Shown here piece after piece: positions 1 to 7,173 of a DNA stretch of 64,000 bases. Under the pieces are notes generated by a model, which was given only the letters and a program-made list of their open reading frames with translations, had not been told where the DNA came from and made no database searches. Source of the DNA: Terriglobia bacterium (GTDB taxonomy: Bacteria; Acidobacteriota; Terriglobia; Bryobacterales; Bryobacteraceae); the NCBI GenBank assembly GCA_020073445.1, contig JAIQFE010000011.1:62001-126000 (forward strand), written 5' to 3'. Positions within the stretch are counted from its first letter, which is position 1; each line of letters opens with the position of its first letter. Made by a program: the position numbers and the translations under genes.

Positions 1-170
1 ACAAGAAGGCTCTGGCCGGCGAGATCGACCACTTCACCGGCATCTCCGATCCATACGAATCTCCGGAAGCGGCCGAGCTGATCATTCATTCCTCCGTGGA
101 GACTCCCGAGCAAAGCGCCGATAGAGTCTGGCATACACTCAAGAGCTTGGGACTGATCGCTTATGCCTGA
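1..170 (+). CDS. cysC: Adenylylsulfate (APS) kinase, C-terminal part
   Basis: This is the 3' end of a gene that begins outside the window; the reading frame starts at base 3 and stops with TGA at 168-170. The 55 visible residues begin [20 protein letters not shown], which matches the conserved C-terminal stretch of APS kinases, where a GEI-FTGI-SPYE-P pattern follows the nucleotide and substrate sites. APS kinase phosphorylates adenosine 5'-phosphosulfate to PAPS in sulfate assimilation. Whether the missing N-terminus is a stand-alone CysC or a CysN-CysC fusion cannot be told from here. Confidence 0.85.
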   Translation, partial: KKALAGEIDHFTGISDPYESPEAAELIIHSSVETPEQSADRVWHTLKSLGLIAYA

Positions 171-179
171 TTCTTGCTT

Positions 180-1475
180 ATGATCGATTTGCACTCGCAC
201 ACCACCGCGTCGGACGGGACTTTTTCGCCGGCGCAGCTGGTGGATGAGGCGGGACGCACCGGTGTCCGCATCCTGGGAATCACCGATCACGATACGTTTT
301 CCGGATATGACCAGGCTTTGCCGCTGGCCCGGCAGACGGGGCTGGAACTGGTCTGCGGGATCGAGCTATCCACCAAGCTGCACGGGCATTCGGTGCACCT
401 GCTGGGCTATTTCCTCAACCCATCCCTCAACCCAGACGGCTTAGGCGATTTTCGAACGTGGATCGGCGACTTGCAGGCGTCGCGCCGCGATCGCAACGTC
501 CGGTTAATCGCGCGGCTCCGCGAGCTTGGCGTGAACATCACGCTCGAGGAGGTGCAGGCGCGCGGCGGCGGGATGACGGGCCGTCCCCACTTCGCCAAGT
601 TGCTGCTCGAGAAAGGCTACGTGAGCAGCATGCAACAGGCCTTCGATGATTATCTGGACGAATCCGCCAAGGGCTACGTGACGCGGCGCGAGCCTCAGTT
701 TGCCGAAGCCGTGCAGCACATTCGGGACGCGGGCGGAATCGCGTCATTGGCTCACCCGATCCGGATTCGCGAGGACGTCGCTGCTGTCCTTTCGGAGTTG
801 CGCGCCGCGGGGCTGAACGCGATCGAGGCCTATCACAGCGATCACAGCCCGGAGCAGACCAAGTTATATCTGGAGCTTGCCGGGCAGCACGGTCTGCTGA
901 TCACCGGCGGCTCGGATTTCCATGGCGCGGTTAAGCCGGAGATCCAGCTGGGCACGGGCCGTGGCGGGAATCTCCGGGTTCCAGATGATTTAGTCGATCG
1001 CCAGCGGTGTCAGATCGCTCACCTGGTTTTGATCCAGGTACAAGCCCCGCCATGCGGTGAGACTGGTCAGCGGCGAAAGGTCAGCCACGCGATTCTGTTT
1101 GATGCTCAACGTCTGCAGCGACTTGAGGCTGGCCAGCGGCTTGAGGTCGCTAATCTGGTTGCCATCCAGGTACAGAGATTGGAGCGCGGCCATGCCTTGC
1201 AGCGGGCCCAACTGCACAATCGCATTGCTAGAAAGCTTCAGCGTCTGCAGGTCCTTGAGGTTGGCGAGCGGCGTGAGATCGGAGATTTGATTCAGCGACA
1301 GGTCCAGATAACGCAGATGCGTGAGACCGGCCAACGGCGTCAGATCCTTGATCTTGCTCGCCGCAATGGTGAGCTGCTCAAGGTTGGTGAGTTTGCTGAG
1401 GGGACTAAGGTCAGAGACCTGCGATCCCGTCAGAAAGATGGTGTTGAGATTAGGACAGTTCTCCAAACCGGCTAG
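180..1475 (+). CDS. PHP-domain phosphoesterase (RNase AM/YciV-like) with an aberrant read-through tail
   Basis: Residues 1-270 form a PHP metal-dependent phosphoesterase domain. Visible motifs are DLHSHTTASDG (HxH metal ligands), GITDHDT, GIELS and, near the end, GGSDFHG. The closest known family is YciV/TrpH (RNase AM, 3',5'-nucleotide bisphosphate phosphatase), normally about 280-290 residues. Here the frame stays open for another 160 codons, to 1475, and that tail is exactly the antisense of the convergent leucine-rich-repeat gene (990-1673 minus). The tail is therefore low-complexity (repeats of LQRL, VGER and similar) and unlikely to be a true domain. ATG 180 was chosen; a TTG lies in frame at 174. 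The stop of cysC is only 9 bases upstream, so the two are probably cotranscribed. The domain call is secure; the biological 3' end is not. Confidence 0.8.
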   Translation: MIDLHSHTTASDGTFSPAQLVDEAGRTGVRILGITDHDTFSGYDQALPLARQTGLELVCGIELSTKLHGHSVHLLGYFLNPSLNPDGLGDFRTWIGDLQASRRDRNVRLIARLRELGVNITLEEVQARGGGMTGRPHFAKLLLEKGYVSSMQQAFDDYLDESAKGYVTRREPQFAEAVQHIRDAGGIASLAHPIRIREDVAAVLSELRAAGLNAIEAYHSDHSPEQTKLYLELAGQHGLLITGGSDFHGAVKPEIQLGTGRGGNLRVPDDLVDRQRCQIAHLVLIQVQAPPCGETGQRRKVSHAILFDAQRLQRLEAGQRLEVANLVAIQVQRLERGHALQRAQLHNRIARKLQRLQVLEVGERREIGDLIQRQVQITQMRETGQRRQILDLARRNGELLKVGEFAEGTKVRDLRSRQKDGVEIRTVLQTG

Positions 1476-1673
1476 ATCTCGGATCGGCTGGTTCGAAGCG
1501 GAGACCAGGTACACATGGCTCAACTGGTCTTGCGTCAGGGGCTTGGATGGGTCCGCGCCATGGATGAAATTCCTGACGTTCGCCTCGAGGCTCGAATCTT
1601 TGAAGACCGCCGGGTTGTCGGCGGCGAATGCGATCAGGCTCGTCGAAAGAACCATCCGGATGATCGGTTTCAT
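990..1673 (-). CDS. Secreted leucine-rich-repeat protein (internalin/SDS22 type)
   Basis: The 227-residue protein starts with a basic-hydrophobic N-terminus (MKPIIRMVLSTSLIAFAA) typical of a signal peptide, so it is probably exported. From about residue 60 it holds roughly seven 22-residue leucine-rich repeats of the SDS22 type (for example DLTPLAGLTHLRYLDLSLNQIS). The start is well supported by a perfect GGAGGT ribosome binding site (complement of 1682-1687), 8 bases upstream of ATG 1673. The last repeat is cut after DLTPLA by a TAA, so the C-terminus looks truncated, at exactly the point where the convergent PHP gene loses its stop. LRR proteins bind other proteins; the ligand is unknown. 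Confidence 0.8.
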   Translation of the reverse strand: MKPIIRMVLSTSLIAFAADNPAVFKDSSLEANVRNFIHGADPSKPLTQDQLSHVYLVSASNQPIRDLAGLENCPNLNTIFLTGSQVSDLSPLSKLTNLEQLTIAASKIKDLTPLAGLTHLRYLDLSLNQISDLTPLANLKDLQTLKLSSNAIVQLGPLQGMAALQSLYLDGNQISDLKPLASLKSLQTLSIKQNRVADLSPLTSLTAWRGLYLDQNQVSDLTPLAID

Positions 1674-1758
1674 CGGATGCTACCTCCGGAAAGATTGATT
1701 TTACATGTCCATTATATTTCGAGACGAAACGCGGCTACAATGCTAAAGACGAAGAATC

Positions 1759-2460
1759 ATGTCTAGACGGTATGATCCCTACGATGACCGCACCCAGCTG
1801 GCGCGCTACATCGACCGCTACCCGCTTAGCTTTAAGCGGACGCCCCTTGCGCCCTTGGTTCCGCGGCCGCTGACGCTCTCGGAGCAAACGGGACCCGTGG
1901 CGGCCGACTTGTTCACGCTCGGGCCAATGGATCTTTCCAAGACTTCTGCGGACGGGCCTCGGGCCACGGGTCAGCTCATCCAGATCAGCGGGCGCGTCAC
2001 GGATGAGGACGGATCGCCACTCGCCGGCGCAGCGATCGAGATCTGGCAGGCTAACTCGGCCGGCAAGTACATTCATGACGCCGATCGGCACAATGCGCCC
2101 ATCGATCCCAACTTCACGGGCGAAGGCCGTCTGATGACCGACTCCGAAGGCAACTTCCAGTTCTTCTCGATCAAGCCCGGAGCGTATCCGGTGCTCGAAT
2201 CGGGCTGGTGGTGGCGGCCGCCGCACATCCATTTCTCGATCCTCGGGAAGAGCTGGATGGACCGCTTCGTGACTCAGATCTTCTTTCCGGGCGAGCTGCT
2301 GAATGAAACCGACCTGTTGCTCAACGCCGTATCGGATCGCGAGGTCCGCGAGCGCCTCATCTTCCAGTTCGAAGGAACGTCAATGGGTGAGGTGAATGCG
2401 ATGGGTTTCCGCCGCGACTTTGTTCTGCGGGGGCGGCGGCAAACGCCCGAGGTCGATTGA
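1759..2460 (+). CDS. pcaH: Protocatechuate 3,4-dioxygenase, beta subunit
   Basis: Catalytic, iron-carrying subunit of an intradiol ring-cleavage dioxygenase that opens protocatechuate to 3-carboxy-cis,cis-muconate in the beta-ketoadipate pathway. The 233-residue length fits PcaH. The N-terminal PcaH-type segment (YPLSFKRTPLAPLVPRP, residues 21-37) precedes the dioxygenase fold. All four non-haem Fe(III) ligands expected for the family can be placed: Tyr104 in GKYIH, Tyr143 in GAYP, and His156 and His158 in PPHIHFSI. It is divergent from the LRR gene (85-base gap) and its TGA overlaps the start of pcaG. No other pca genes are adjacent, although an aromatic-acid MFS transporter lies at 15966. 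Confidence 0.92.
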   Translation: MSRRYDPYDDRTQLARYIDRYPLSFKRTPLAPLVPRPLTLSEQTGPVAADLFTLGPMDLSKTSADGPRATGQLIQISGRVTDEDGSPLAGAAIEIWQANSAGKYIHDADRHNAPIDPNFTGEGRLMTDSEGNFQFFSIKPGAYPVLESGWWWRPPHIHFSILGKSWMDRFVTQIFFPGELLNETDLLLNAVSDREVRERLIFQFEGTSMGEVNAMGFRRDFVLRGRRQTPEVD

Positions 2461-3011
2461 TGAAAGATCGATTGATGATCGTCTCTCCGTATTGCACAAT
2501 TGGTCCCTTCTTCCCTGCGTCGTTTGTCGAGGGGCATGACGATCTGACGCACTATCGCGGCGGCACGGCTCGCGGCCAGCACATCGTACTCACTGGGCGG
2601 GTCTTGCAAGAGGGCGGGGATCCCACAAGGAACACGATTCTCGAAATCTGGCAGCCGGATGCAAACGGCATCTTTTCGAGTCGCGAGGGAGCGGACCCTG
2701 GATTCGCCGGCTGGGGCCGCGCGCGTACCGACGCGGAGGGATGGTACAAGATCCGGACCGTGGTTCCAGGCAGTTATGGCGACCGCTGTCCGCATGCCAA
2801 TCTGATGATCCTGGCAATCGGGCTGACGCGCCGCTTGGTTACTACCGTGTTCTTTGCGGACGATCCGGATGCCGTGCGGGATCCTGTGCTCGATTGCGTG
2901 AAGGATGCCGCCGCGCGAAAACGGCTTTTCGCCAAGCGCGAAAACGCTGGCGAGTATCGGTTCGATCTGATCTTACGCGGCGAGGGTGAGACGCCGTTCT
3001 TCCTGGATTAA
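2460..3011 (+). CDS. pcaG: Protocatechuate 3,4-dioxygenase, alpha subunit
   Basis: 183-residue partner of PcaH. The N-terminus (SPYCTIGPFFP) is the PcaG signature TxGPFF, and the intradiol dioxygenase core follows (LEIWQPDANGIF, GWGRARTDAEGWYKIRTVVPG, CPHANLMILAIGL). The iron-binding histidine pair of the beta subunit is missing (CPHANLMI instead of PHIHFSI), as expected for the non-catalytic structural subunit. ATG 2460 overlaps the TGA of pcaH by one base (TGATG), indicating translational coupling. TTG 2457 and ATG 2475 are alternative starts; 2475 would begin directly at MIVSPY. The gene ends 12 bases before the inverted repeat of the neighbouring transposase element. Confidence 0.9.
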   Translation: MKDRLMIVSPYCTIGPFFPASFVEGHDDLTHYRGGTARGQHIVLTGRVLQEGGDPTRNTILEIWQPDANGIFSSREGADPGFAGWGRARTDAEGWYKIRTVVPGSYGDRCPHANLMILAIGLTRRLVTTVFFADDPDAVRDPVLDCVKDAAARKRLFAKRENAGEYRFDLILRGEGETPFFLD

Positions 3012-3022
3012 AGACCGCCGCC

Positions 3023-3053
3023 CTTCCGAGCCGCGACAGTCATGGAGCGGTGT
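3023..3053. repeat. Left arm of 31-bp inverted repeat of transposase element
   Basis: Begins CTTCCGAGCCGCGACAGT and pairs with 3574-3604 (30/31). It contains the TGA stop codon of the minus-strand transposase gene. Confidence 0.75.
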
Positions 3054-3585
3054 TCAGAAATACGGCCATTGGCTCACCTTGACCATCGATCACATAACGC
3101 ACAGCTCCCGCCACATTTTCTGTTTTCCATAAGTATCTTGTACTGCCGTGTCGTGTCCATCGGTGAATTCTGGCCCTCTCGTGCACGTTTAGCAGTCGCG
3201 AGGCATATGCCTTAAATGCCTGCATCGGGATCTCCGGCACGAGGTCGGCTGACACGACCACATGTACATGGGTCATGCGCACATGTGCGGCAATCAGCAG
3301 CCATCCCCGATGCACGCACACTTGACGGATTGCCGCCAGCACAACCCGCCGCCGCGCGTTGTTGAGCGCGTAGATCGGCTCGGCCATTTGCCCCGCTCTC
3401 GCCCGTAGTAGACCGGGCTCCGGCGCGACACAGGGTCCACCCAAAACATTGTGGTTCCGGTCCACGGATCCGTCTTCTGAGCCATGCAGATGCGAACCGT
3501 AACAACTGAATGTGATCAGGAAAGCCAGCGGATGGCCCACGTACATGAGTGCATGGGAAACCGTGGAATTCTCACACCGCTCCAT
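3040..3585 (-). CDS. REP-associated tyrosine (Y1, HUH) transposase-like protein
   Basis: A protein of about 181 residues of the IS200/REP-associated transposase superfamily, which nicks and joins single-stranded DNA with one tyrosine. Visible signatures are the HUH motif in THVHVVVSA (around residue 107) and a downstream tyrosine in AFKAYASRLLN, the expected catalytic Tyr position. The N-terminus LITFSCYGSHLHG is typical of the bacterial RAYT-like group. ATG 3585 follows an in-frame GTG (3588); both lie in the right inverted-repeat arm, so promoter and ribosome site would have to lie outside the arm or within it. The gene appears intact. RAYTs move or maintain REP/REPIN palindromes, but the repeats flanking this gene do not match the REPIN-like family seen elsewhere in the window. 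Confidence 0.85.
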   Translation of the reverse strand: MERCENSTVSHALMYVGHPLAFLITFSCYGSHLHGSEDGSVDRNHNVLGGPCVAPEPGLLRARAGQMAEPIYALNNARRRVVLAAIRQVCVHRGWLLIAAHVRMTHVHVVVSADLVPEIPMQAFKAYASRLLNVHERARIHRWTRHGSTRYLWKTENVAGAVRYVIDGQGEPMAVFLNTAP

Positions 3586-3604
3586 CACTGTCGCGGCTCG
3601 GAAG
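3574..3604. repeat. Right arm of 31-bp inverted repeat of transposase element
   Basis: Inverted copy of 3023-3053 (30/31). It contains the start codon of the transposase and ends 11 bases before the 3' end of the PQQ dehydrogenase gene. Confidence 0.75.
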
Positions 3605-3615
3605 TTGAATTGCGC

Positions 3616-5331
3616 CTACGGCAGGCTGAACACGTAGATCGAGTTGTGCCCTTTCGGCGTCTTCATCTCCGGCACCTCGGCGGCCAGCTCGGGAACCTTC
3701 AGATTGTCGCCGGTCATCACGCAGATGTACTGCTTGCCGTTCACTGCGTAACTGATGGTGCTGACCGAAATGTTCCCGCCCAGAATCGATTCCCAGAGTT
3801 GTTTTCCGGTTTCCGCATCGAAGGCCCGGAAGCGACGATTCATGTCTCCATGAAATACGAGATCCCCCGCTGTTGCCAACATGGCCCCGTTGCCGGGCGC
3901 GCGGCCTTGATCGAAGCGCAGGATTTCGCCGGTCGAAAGGTTGATTTTCGCGAGCCCCGTAAGCGCCTTCGGATCCGAGCCCGGACGCGGCACGACCTTC
4001 CAGCTTTCGCGTTTGCCGGGGCTGGCAGTGGTCAGCTGGCGGCAGTTATCGATGTAAGACGTGTACAGCGAATTCGTAGAAGGAGAATACGCCGTCGGCC
4101 AGTAACTGCGTGTGTTCCAGTAGCAGATCGTGTGGGTCTCGCCGGGCGTCTTGAATACGTTGTCCCAATTAATGGACGTCTTGCCGGTCTTGACGTCGAT
4201 ACCTGTTATGACGCTCTCCTTCGCGTCAAACGGGAACGGCTCAGCCCACAGAAACTTTCCCGTGGAACGATCCAGCACGAATAACCCGCCTGCCTCGCCG
4301 ATGGTCACCGCCAGATCGACCTCTTGACCGCGCGGGATGTCCGGATTAATCCACTTCACAAATTTGGGATCGGGATTCACCCGCGTGCGCACCAGCGTGC
4401 GTTCGTGGGTGTAATCGGAGTCCCAGTCGTCGCCGGGAAGATGCTGGTAATACCACGCGAGTTTTCCAGTCGCGGGATCGATTGCCACCGTGGAGTTGCT
4501 GTAGAGATCGGACGGTGCTGTCCGAGAGACCGCGTCGGGATTTCCGTCATGGCGCAAAGCGCGCTGGTCCGGCATCGGATTGGCGATGCCCCAATAGAGC
4601 ATCTTGCGGGCGGGGTCGTAAGCGCCTGGAAGTCCCCAGGTCGAAGCCAGCCGCTTATCCACCGCTGCGCCTGCCCAGGTTTCATCGCCAGGCTCACCGA
4701 CGGCCGGAGTCGTATAGAACCGCCAGGCTTCCTTGCCCGTGAGGGCGTCGTGAGCCGAGATGTAGCAGTTCGCTCGATTGCCGGCGCAGGCGCCGCCGGA
4801 GATGACTTTACCCTCGACGATCAGCGGGCCCGAGGTGTTCCCGCGCGAGTCGACCTTGGTCTGCCAGCGCGGTTCGCCGGTGCGCGCATCCAGCCCGACC
4901 ACGAAACTATCGGGCGCGGTGTAGGCGACGATATCCTGGTAAATCGCCAGCGATTTCGTGCGTCCCTGAGCAGCGACGTTGGCGGGCACATCGCGCTTGT
5001 ACTCCCAGAGCACGTCCCCGTTGGTCGCATCCAGGGCTTGTACAACGGCCCCGGGATTCACCACGTACATGACGCCGTTGTGGACGATCGGGATCGTCTC
5101 GGTCTGGCCCGCGCCCATACCGCGTTCCCAGGCGAGGCGGAGTTGTCCCACGTTCTGTTTGGTGATCTGCTTCAGAGGGCTGAAGCGCTGGGCATCGTAG
5201 GTGCGGCTGAACATCAGCCAGTCGTCCGGGCTCGGGTTCTCGAGCATCTGCTGCGTGACGGGCACATAGCGCTGGACCTGTCCGATTGCCAGCAAGGAGG
5301 AGCATGCGAGAAGACATAGGAGGCGAGTCAT
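3616..5331 (-). CDS. PQQ-dependent alcohol dehydrogenase-like quinoprotein
   Basis: 571-residue exported quinoprotein. A signal peptide (MTRLLCLLACSSLLAIGQ) is followed by an eight-bladed propeller of the methanol/ethanol dehydrogenase family; tryptophan-docking repeats (for example ALDATNGDVLWEY, GLDARTGEPRWQTK, DALTGKEAWRFY, DAETGKQLWES) are easy to see. The DDWDSDYTHER segment fits the region of the catalytic aspartates. It would oxidise an alcohol in the periplasm and pass electrons through PQQ to a cytochrome c; no cytochrome domain is fused. Substrate unknown. Its ATG lies one base from the GTG start of the divergent VOC gene, so the two share essentially no intergenic promoter space. 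Confidence 0.85.
   Translation of the reverse strand: MTRLLCLLACSSLLAIGQVQRYVPVTQQMLENPSPDDWLMFSRTYDAQRFSPLKQITKQNVGQLRLAWERGMGAGQTETIPIVHNGVMYVVNPGAVVQALDATNGDVLWEYKRDVPANVAAQGRTKSLAIYQDIVAYTAPDSFVVGLDARTGEPRWQTKVDSRGNTSGPLIVEGKVISGGACAGNRANCYISAHDALTGKEAWRFYTTPAVGEPGDETWAGAAVDKRLASTWGLPGAYDPARKMLYWGIANPMPDQRALRHDGNPDAVSRTAPSDLYSNSTVAIDPATGKLAWYYQHLPGDDWDSDYTHERTLVRTRVNPDPKFVKWINPDIPRGQEVDLAVTIGEAGGLFVLDRSTGKFLWAEPFPFDAKESVITGIDVKTGKTSINWDNVFKTPGETHTICYWNTRSYWPTAYSPSTNSLYTSYIDNCRQLTTASPGKRESWKVVPRPGSDPKALTGLAKINLSTGEILRFDQGRAPGNGAMLATAGDLVFHGDMNRRFRAFDAETGKQLWESILGGNISVSTISYAVNGKQYICVMTGDNLKVPELAAEVPEMKTPKGHNSIYVFSLP
5318..5323 (+). promoter_or_regulatory. Shine-Dalgarno site deciding the GTG start at 5333
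   Basis: A perfect AGGAGG lies 9 bases before GTG 5333 and supports that start over the downstream GTG 5354 and ATG 5384. The site lies inside the signal-peptide codons of the divergent PQQ dehydrogenase. Confidence 0.7.
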
Positions 5332-5332
5332 C

Positions 5333-6253
5333 GTGACGAATTATACTCGATTTGTGCGCGCTGCCTGGCGGTTCCTGCTTTCAATGACACTTCTTATGAC
5401 GCTGACTGCCGCGGACCTGACAATCGATCATGTGACCATCGCCGGGAAGGATCTGAAGGCGATGCAGGCCACCCTGGCCGCAGCGGGGATCCCGGCCGAA
5501 TATGGCGGGCCGCACAGCAACCACGCGACGGAGATGGCGCTGGCCAGCTTCCCGGACGGCTCGTACCTGGAACTGATTGCGATCCAACCCAAGGCGGATC
5601 CAGTGGCGGTCGCGGCGCATTACTGGTCGAAGCACATGCAGAACGATGCGGGACCCGCCGCGTGGGCAGTCCGGCCGATGGATTTGGCGGCCGAGGTCAA
5701 GCGTCTGCAGGCTAGCGGTGTCGCCGTGACCACGCCCGCGCGTGCCGGACGCGCGCGACCCGATGGCGTAACTCTTGATTGGGAGACCGCGAATGTCGGC
5801 AAGGAACCGAACGGCACCTTCTTCCCGTTCCTGATTCGCGATTTCACGCCGCGCGATCAGCGAGCGTATCCGAGCGGAAAGCCGACCACGCAGGATTTCA
5901 GTGGCGTGGCGCGCGTGGTCATCGCGGTTCGCGACCTCGGGGCATCGATCCAGCGCTATCGCGAGGCTTACGGCCTGCCGGTCCCGGTCCAGCAGGAGGA
6001 TTCACGTTTCGGCGCGCATCTGGCTTCGTTCCTGGGCACGCCCGTGGTGCTCGCCGCGCCTCTCAACGCGCAATCTTGGCTGACGGCGCGGCTCGACAAA
6101 ATCGGCGAAGGGCCGTGCGCGTTTCTCTTGCGCCTGCAGAATCCTGCGCAAAACGCAAAATCGTACCGGGTCACGTCGCAAGCCACCTGGTTCGGAATCG
6201 AAATTTCCTGGCTGAATACCCGGAAAGCCGGCTGGTGGCTCGGTTTCGAATAA
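5333..6253 (+). CDS. Secreted glyoxalase-like (VOC) domain protein
   Basis: 306-residue protein. The N-terminus has basic residues followed by FLLSMTLLMTLTAA, a likely signal peptide. The body resembles the glyoxalase-like domain family: TIDHVTIAGKDLKAMQATLAAAGI at the start and a second betaalphabetabetabeta-like unit from about residue 195 (VARVVIAVRDLGASIQRYREAYGL). The second unit lacks obvious metal ligands. VOC proteins bind small molecules or metal-dependent substrates; nothing here fixes the reaction. The GTG start is supported by the AGGAGG at 5318. It is divergent from the PQQ dehydrogenase and only 20 bases upstream of the next gene, so it may lead the catabolic cluster. Confidence 0.75.
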   Translation: MTNYTRFVRAAWRFLLSMTLLMTLTAADLTIDHVTIAGKDLKAMQATLAAAGIPAEYGGPHSNHATEMALASFPDGSYLELIAIQPKADPVAVAAHYWSKHMQNDAGPAAWAVRPMDLAAEVKRLQASGVAVTTPARAGRARPDGVTLDWETANVGKEPNGTFFPFLIRDFTPRDQRAYPSGKPTTQDFSGVARVVIAVRDLGASIQRYREAYGLPVPVQQEDSRFGAHLASFLGTPVVLAAPLNAQSWLTARLDKIGEGPCAFLLRLQNPAQNAKSYRVTSQATWFGIEISWLNTRKAGWWLGFE

Positions 6254-6273
6254 ATCTGCGATCATTAGCGTTT

Positions 6274-7152
6274 ATGACCAAGTTTGTCATCGCGCCGCAC
6301 ATGCGACTGCAGGAATGGGTCGCCGAAGAGAAGGGCTATTTTGCCGCCGAGGGCCTGGAGTACGAATTCCGCGACGAGCTGATCTCCAAAGAAGGCAAGA
6401 AGCACGACCTGGGTGACAAGTTCGGCGCTTATCAAACGTTCGAGAAAGGGCGTACCAGCGACATTAGCTGCGCCTGCCACTGGACAGTGAACGTCGCGGC
6501 GACGAATGGCCATGGCAAGCTGTATCGGGACGCTTACTCGGTATCGCCCGCGGGCGTTTTTGTACCGCAGGATTCGCCGATCAAAACTCCCGCCGACCTG
6601 GCGGGCGTGCCTATCTCAGTGGGATTTCAATCCGGAAGCCATTATTCGACCATCCAGGCTCTGGAGCAGTACCTGAAGCCTGATCAGATCAACTTGTCCT
6701 TCTCCGAGGGGCTGCTGTTCCACCGCATGGAGCAGCTCATCGACGGGAAGACTCCGGCGGCGTCGCTGTTCAGCGGTCCGTATTATTTCCTGGAGCAACT
6801 GGGATTTCGGAAAGTCATCGACAGTACGTTTATGATGGCGACGCTGATCACGGGCGATCCACGGCCGGAAGACGTGAGCAAATTCTTCCGGGCGCTGCGG
6901 CGCGCCCAGCGCGACATCGACCTGCGGCCCGAGCTCTACACGCACTATTACAAGAAGGAATTTCCGGAACGCTTCCACGACCAGATGGATACGCGCCGCT
7001 GGGGACCGGGCGAGCGCATCGTGTTCGAGCCGTATACCCGCGACGTGTTCGAAGAATCGTTCCAGTGGATCGCCGAGCGGCCCATTTTCGCCGAGGGCGG
7101 CATGGGCGAGTGCAACTACGACGAAGCCACTTGCTCGGGGCCAGTCGAGTAG
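6274..7152 (+). CDS. Cytoplasmic substrate-binding-fold protein (SsuA/THI5-like)
   Basis: 292 residues with the start of the NMT1/THI5/SsuA periplasmic-binding family (APHMRLQEWVAEEKGYFAAEGLEYEF) and the characteristic PADLAGVPISVGFQSGSHYST and DGKTPAASLFSGPYYFLEQLG regions. Unlike ABC-transporter binding proteins it has no signal peptide: ATG 6274 begins directly at MTKFVIAPHM. No permease or ATPase genes are nearby. A cytoplasmic enzyme or sensor on this fold (as for THI5 or 4,5-dihydroxyphthalate decarboxylase) is therefore as likely as transport. Cysteines cluster in SCACHW (around residue 69) and in the last 20 residues; the THI5 CCCFC motif is absent. A frame extending upstream to 5779 overlaps the VOC gene and was not used. 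Confidence 0.7.
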   Translation: MTKFVIAPHMRLQEWVAEEKGYFAAEGLEYEFRDELISKEGKKHDLGDKFGAYQTFEKGRTSDISCACHWTVNVAATNGHGKLYRDAYSVSPAGVFVPQDSPIKTPADLAGVPISVGFQSGSHYSTIQALEQYLKPDQINLSFSEGLLFHRMEQLIDGKTPAASLFSGPYYFLEQLGFRKVIDSTFMMATLITGDPRPEDVSKFFRALRRAQRDIDLRPELYTHYYKKEFPERFHDQMDTRRWGPGERIVFEPYTRDVFEESFQWIAERPIFAEGGMGECNYDEATCSGPVE

Positions 7153-7173
7153 CTTGAGCCGTCGCCGGTGCGC

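Larger units (their letters stand above)
3023..3604 (-). mobile_element. 582-bp element: HUH transposase gene bounded by 31-bp inverted repeats
   Basis: Bases 3023-3053 and 3574-3604 are inverted copies of each other, matching at 30 of 31 positions; the single difference is beside the start/stop codon. The repeats lie at the two ends of the small Y1-type transposase gene, whose stop codon falls inside the left arm and whose start codon falls inside the right arm. The element sits between the pcaG stop and the 3' end of the PQQ dehydrogenase gene. I see no clear flanking target duplication. The boundaries are inferred from the extent of the match. Confidence 0.7.

Noticed and set aside
5779-6273. 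165-codon N-terminal extension of the substrate-binding-fold protein
   Set aside because: It lies wholly in another frame of the VOC gene and has no similarity to the family; ATG 6274 begins at the conserved region.
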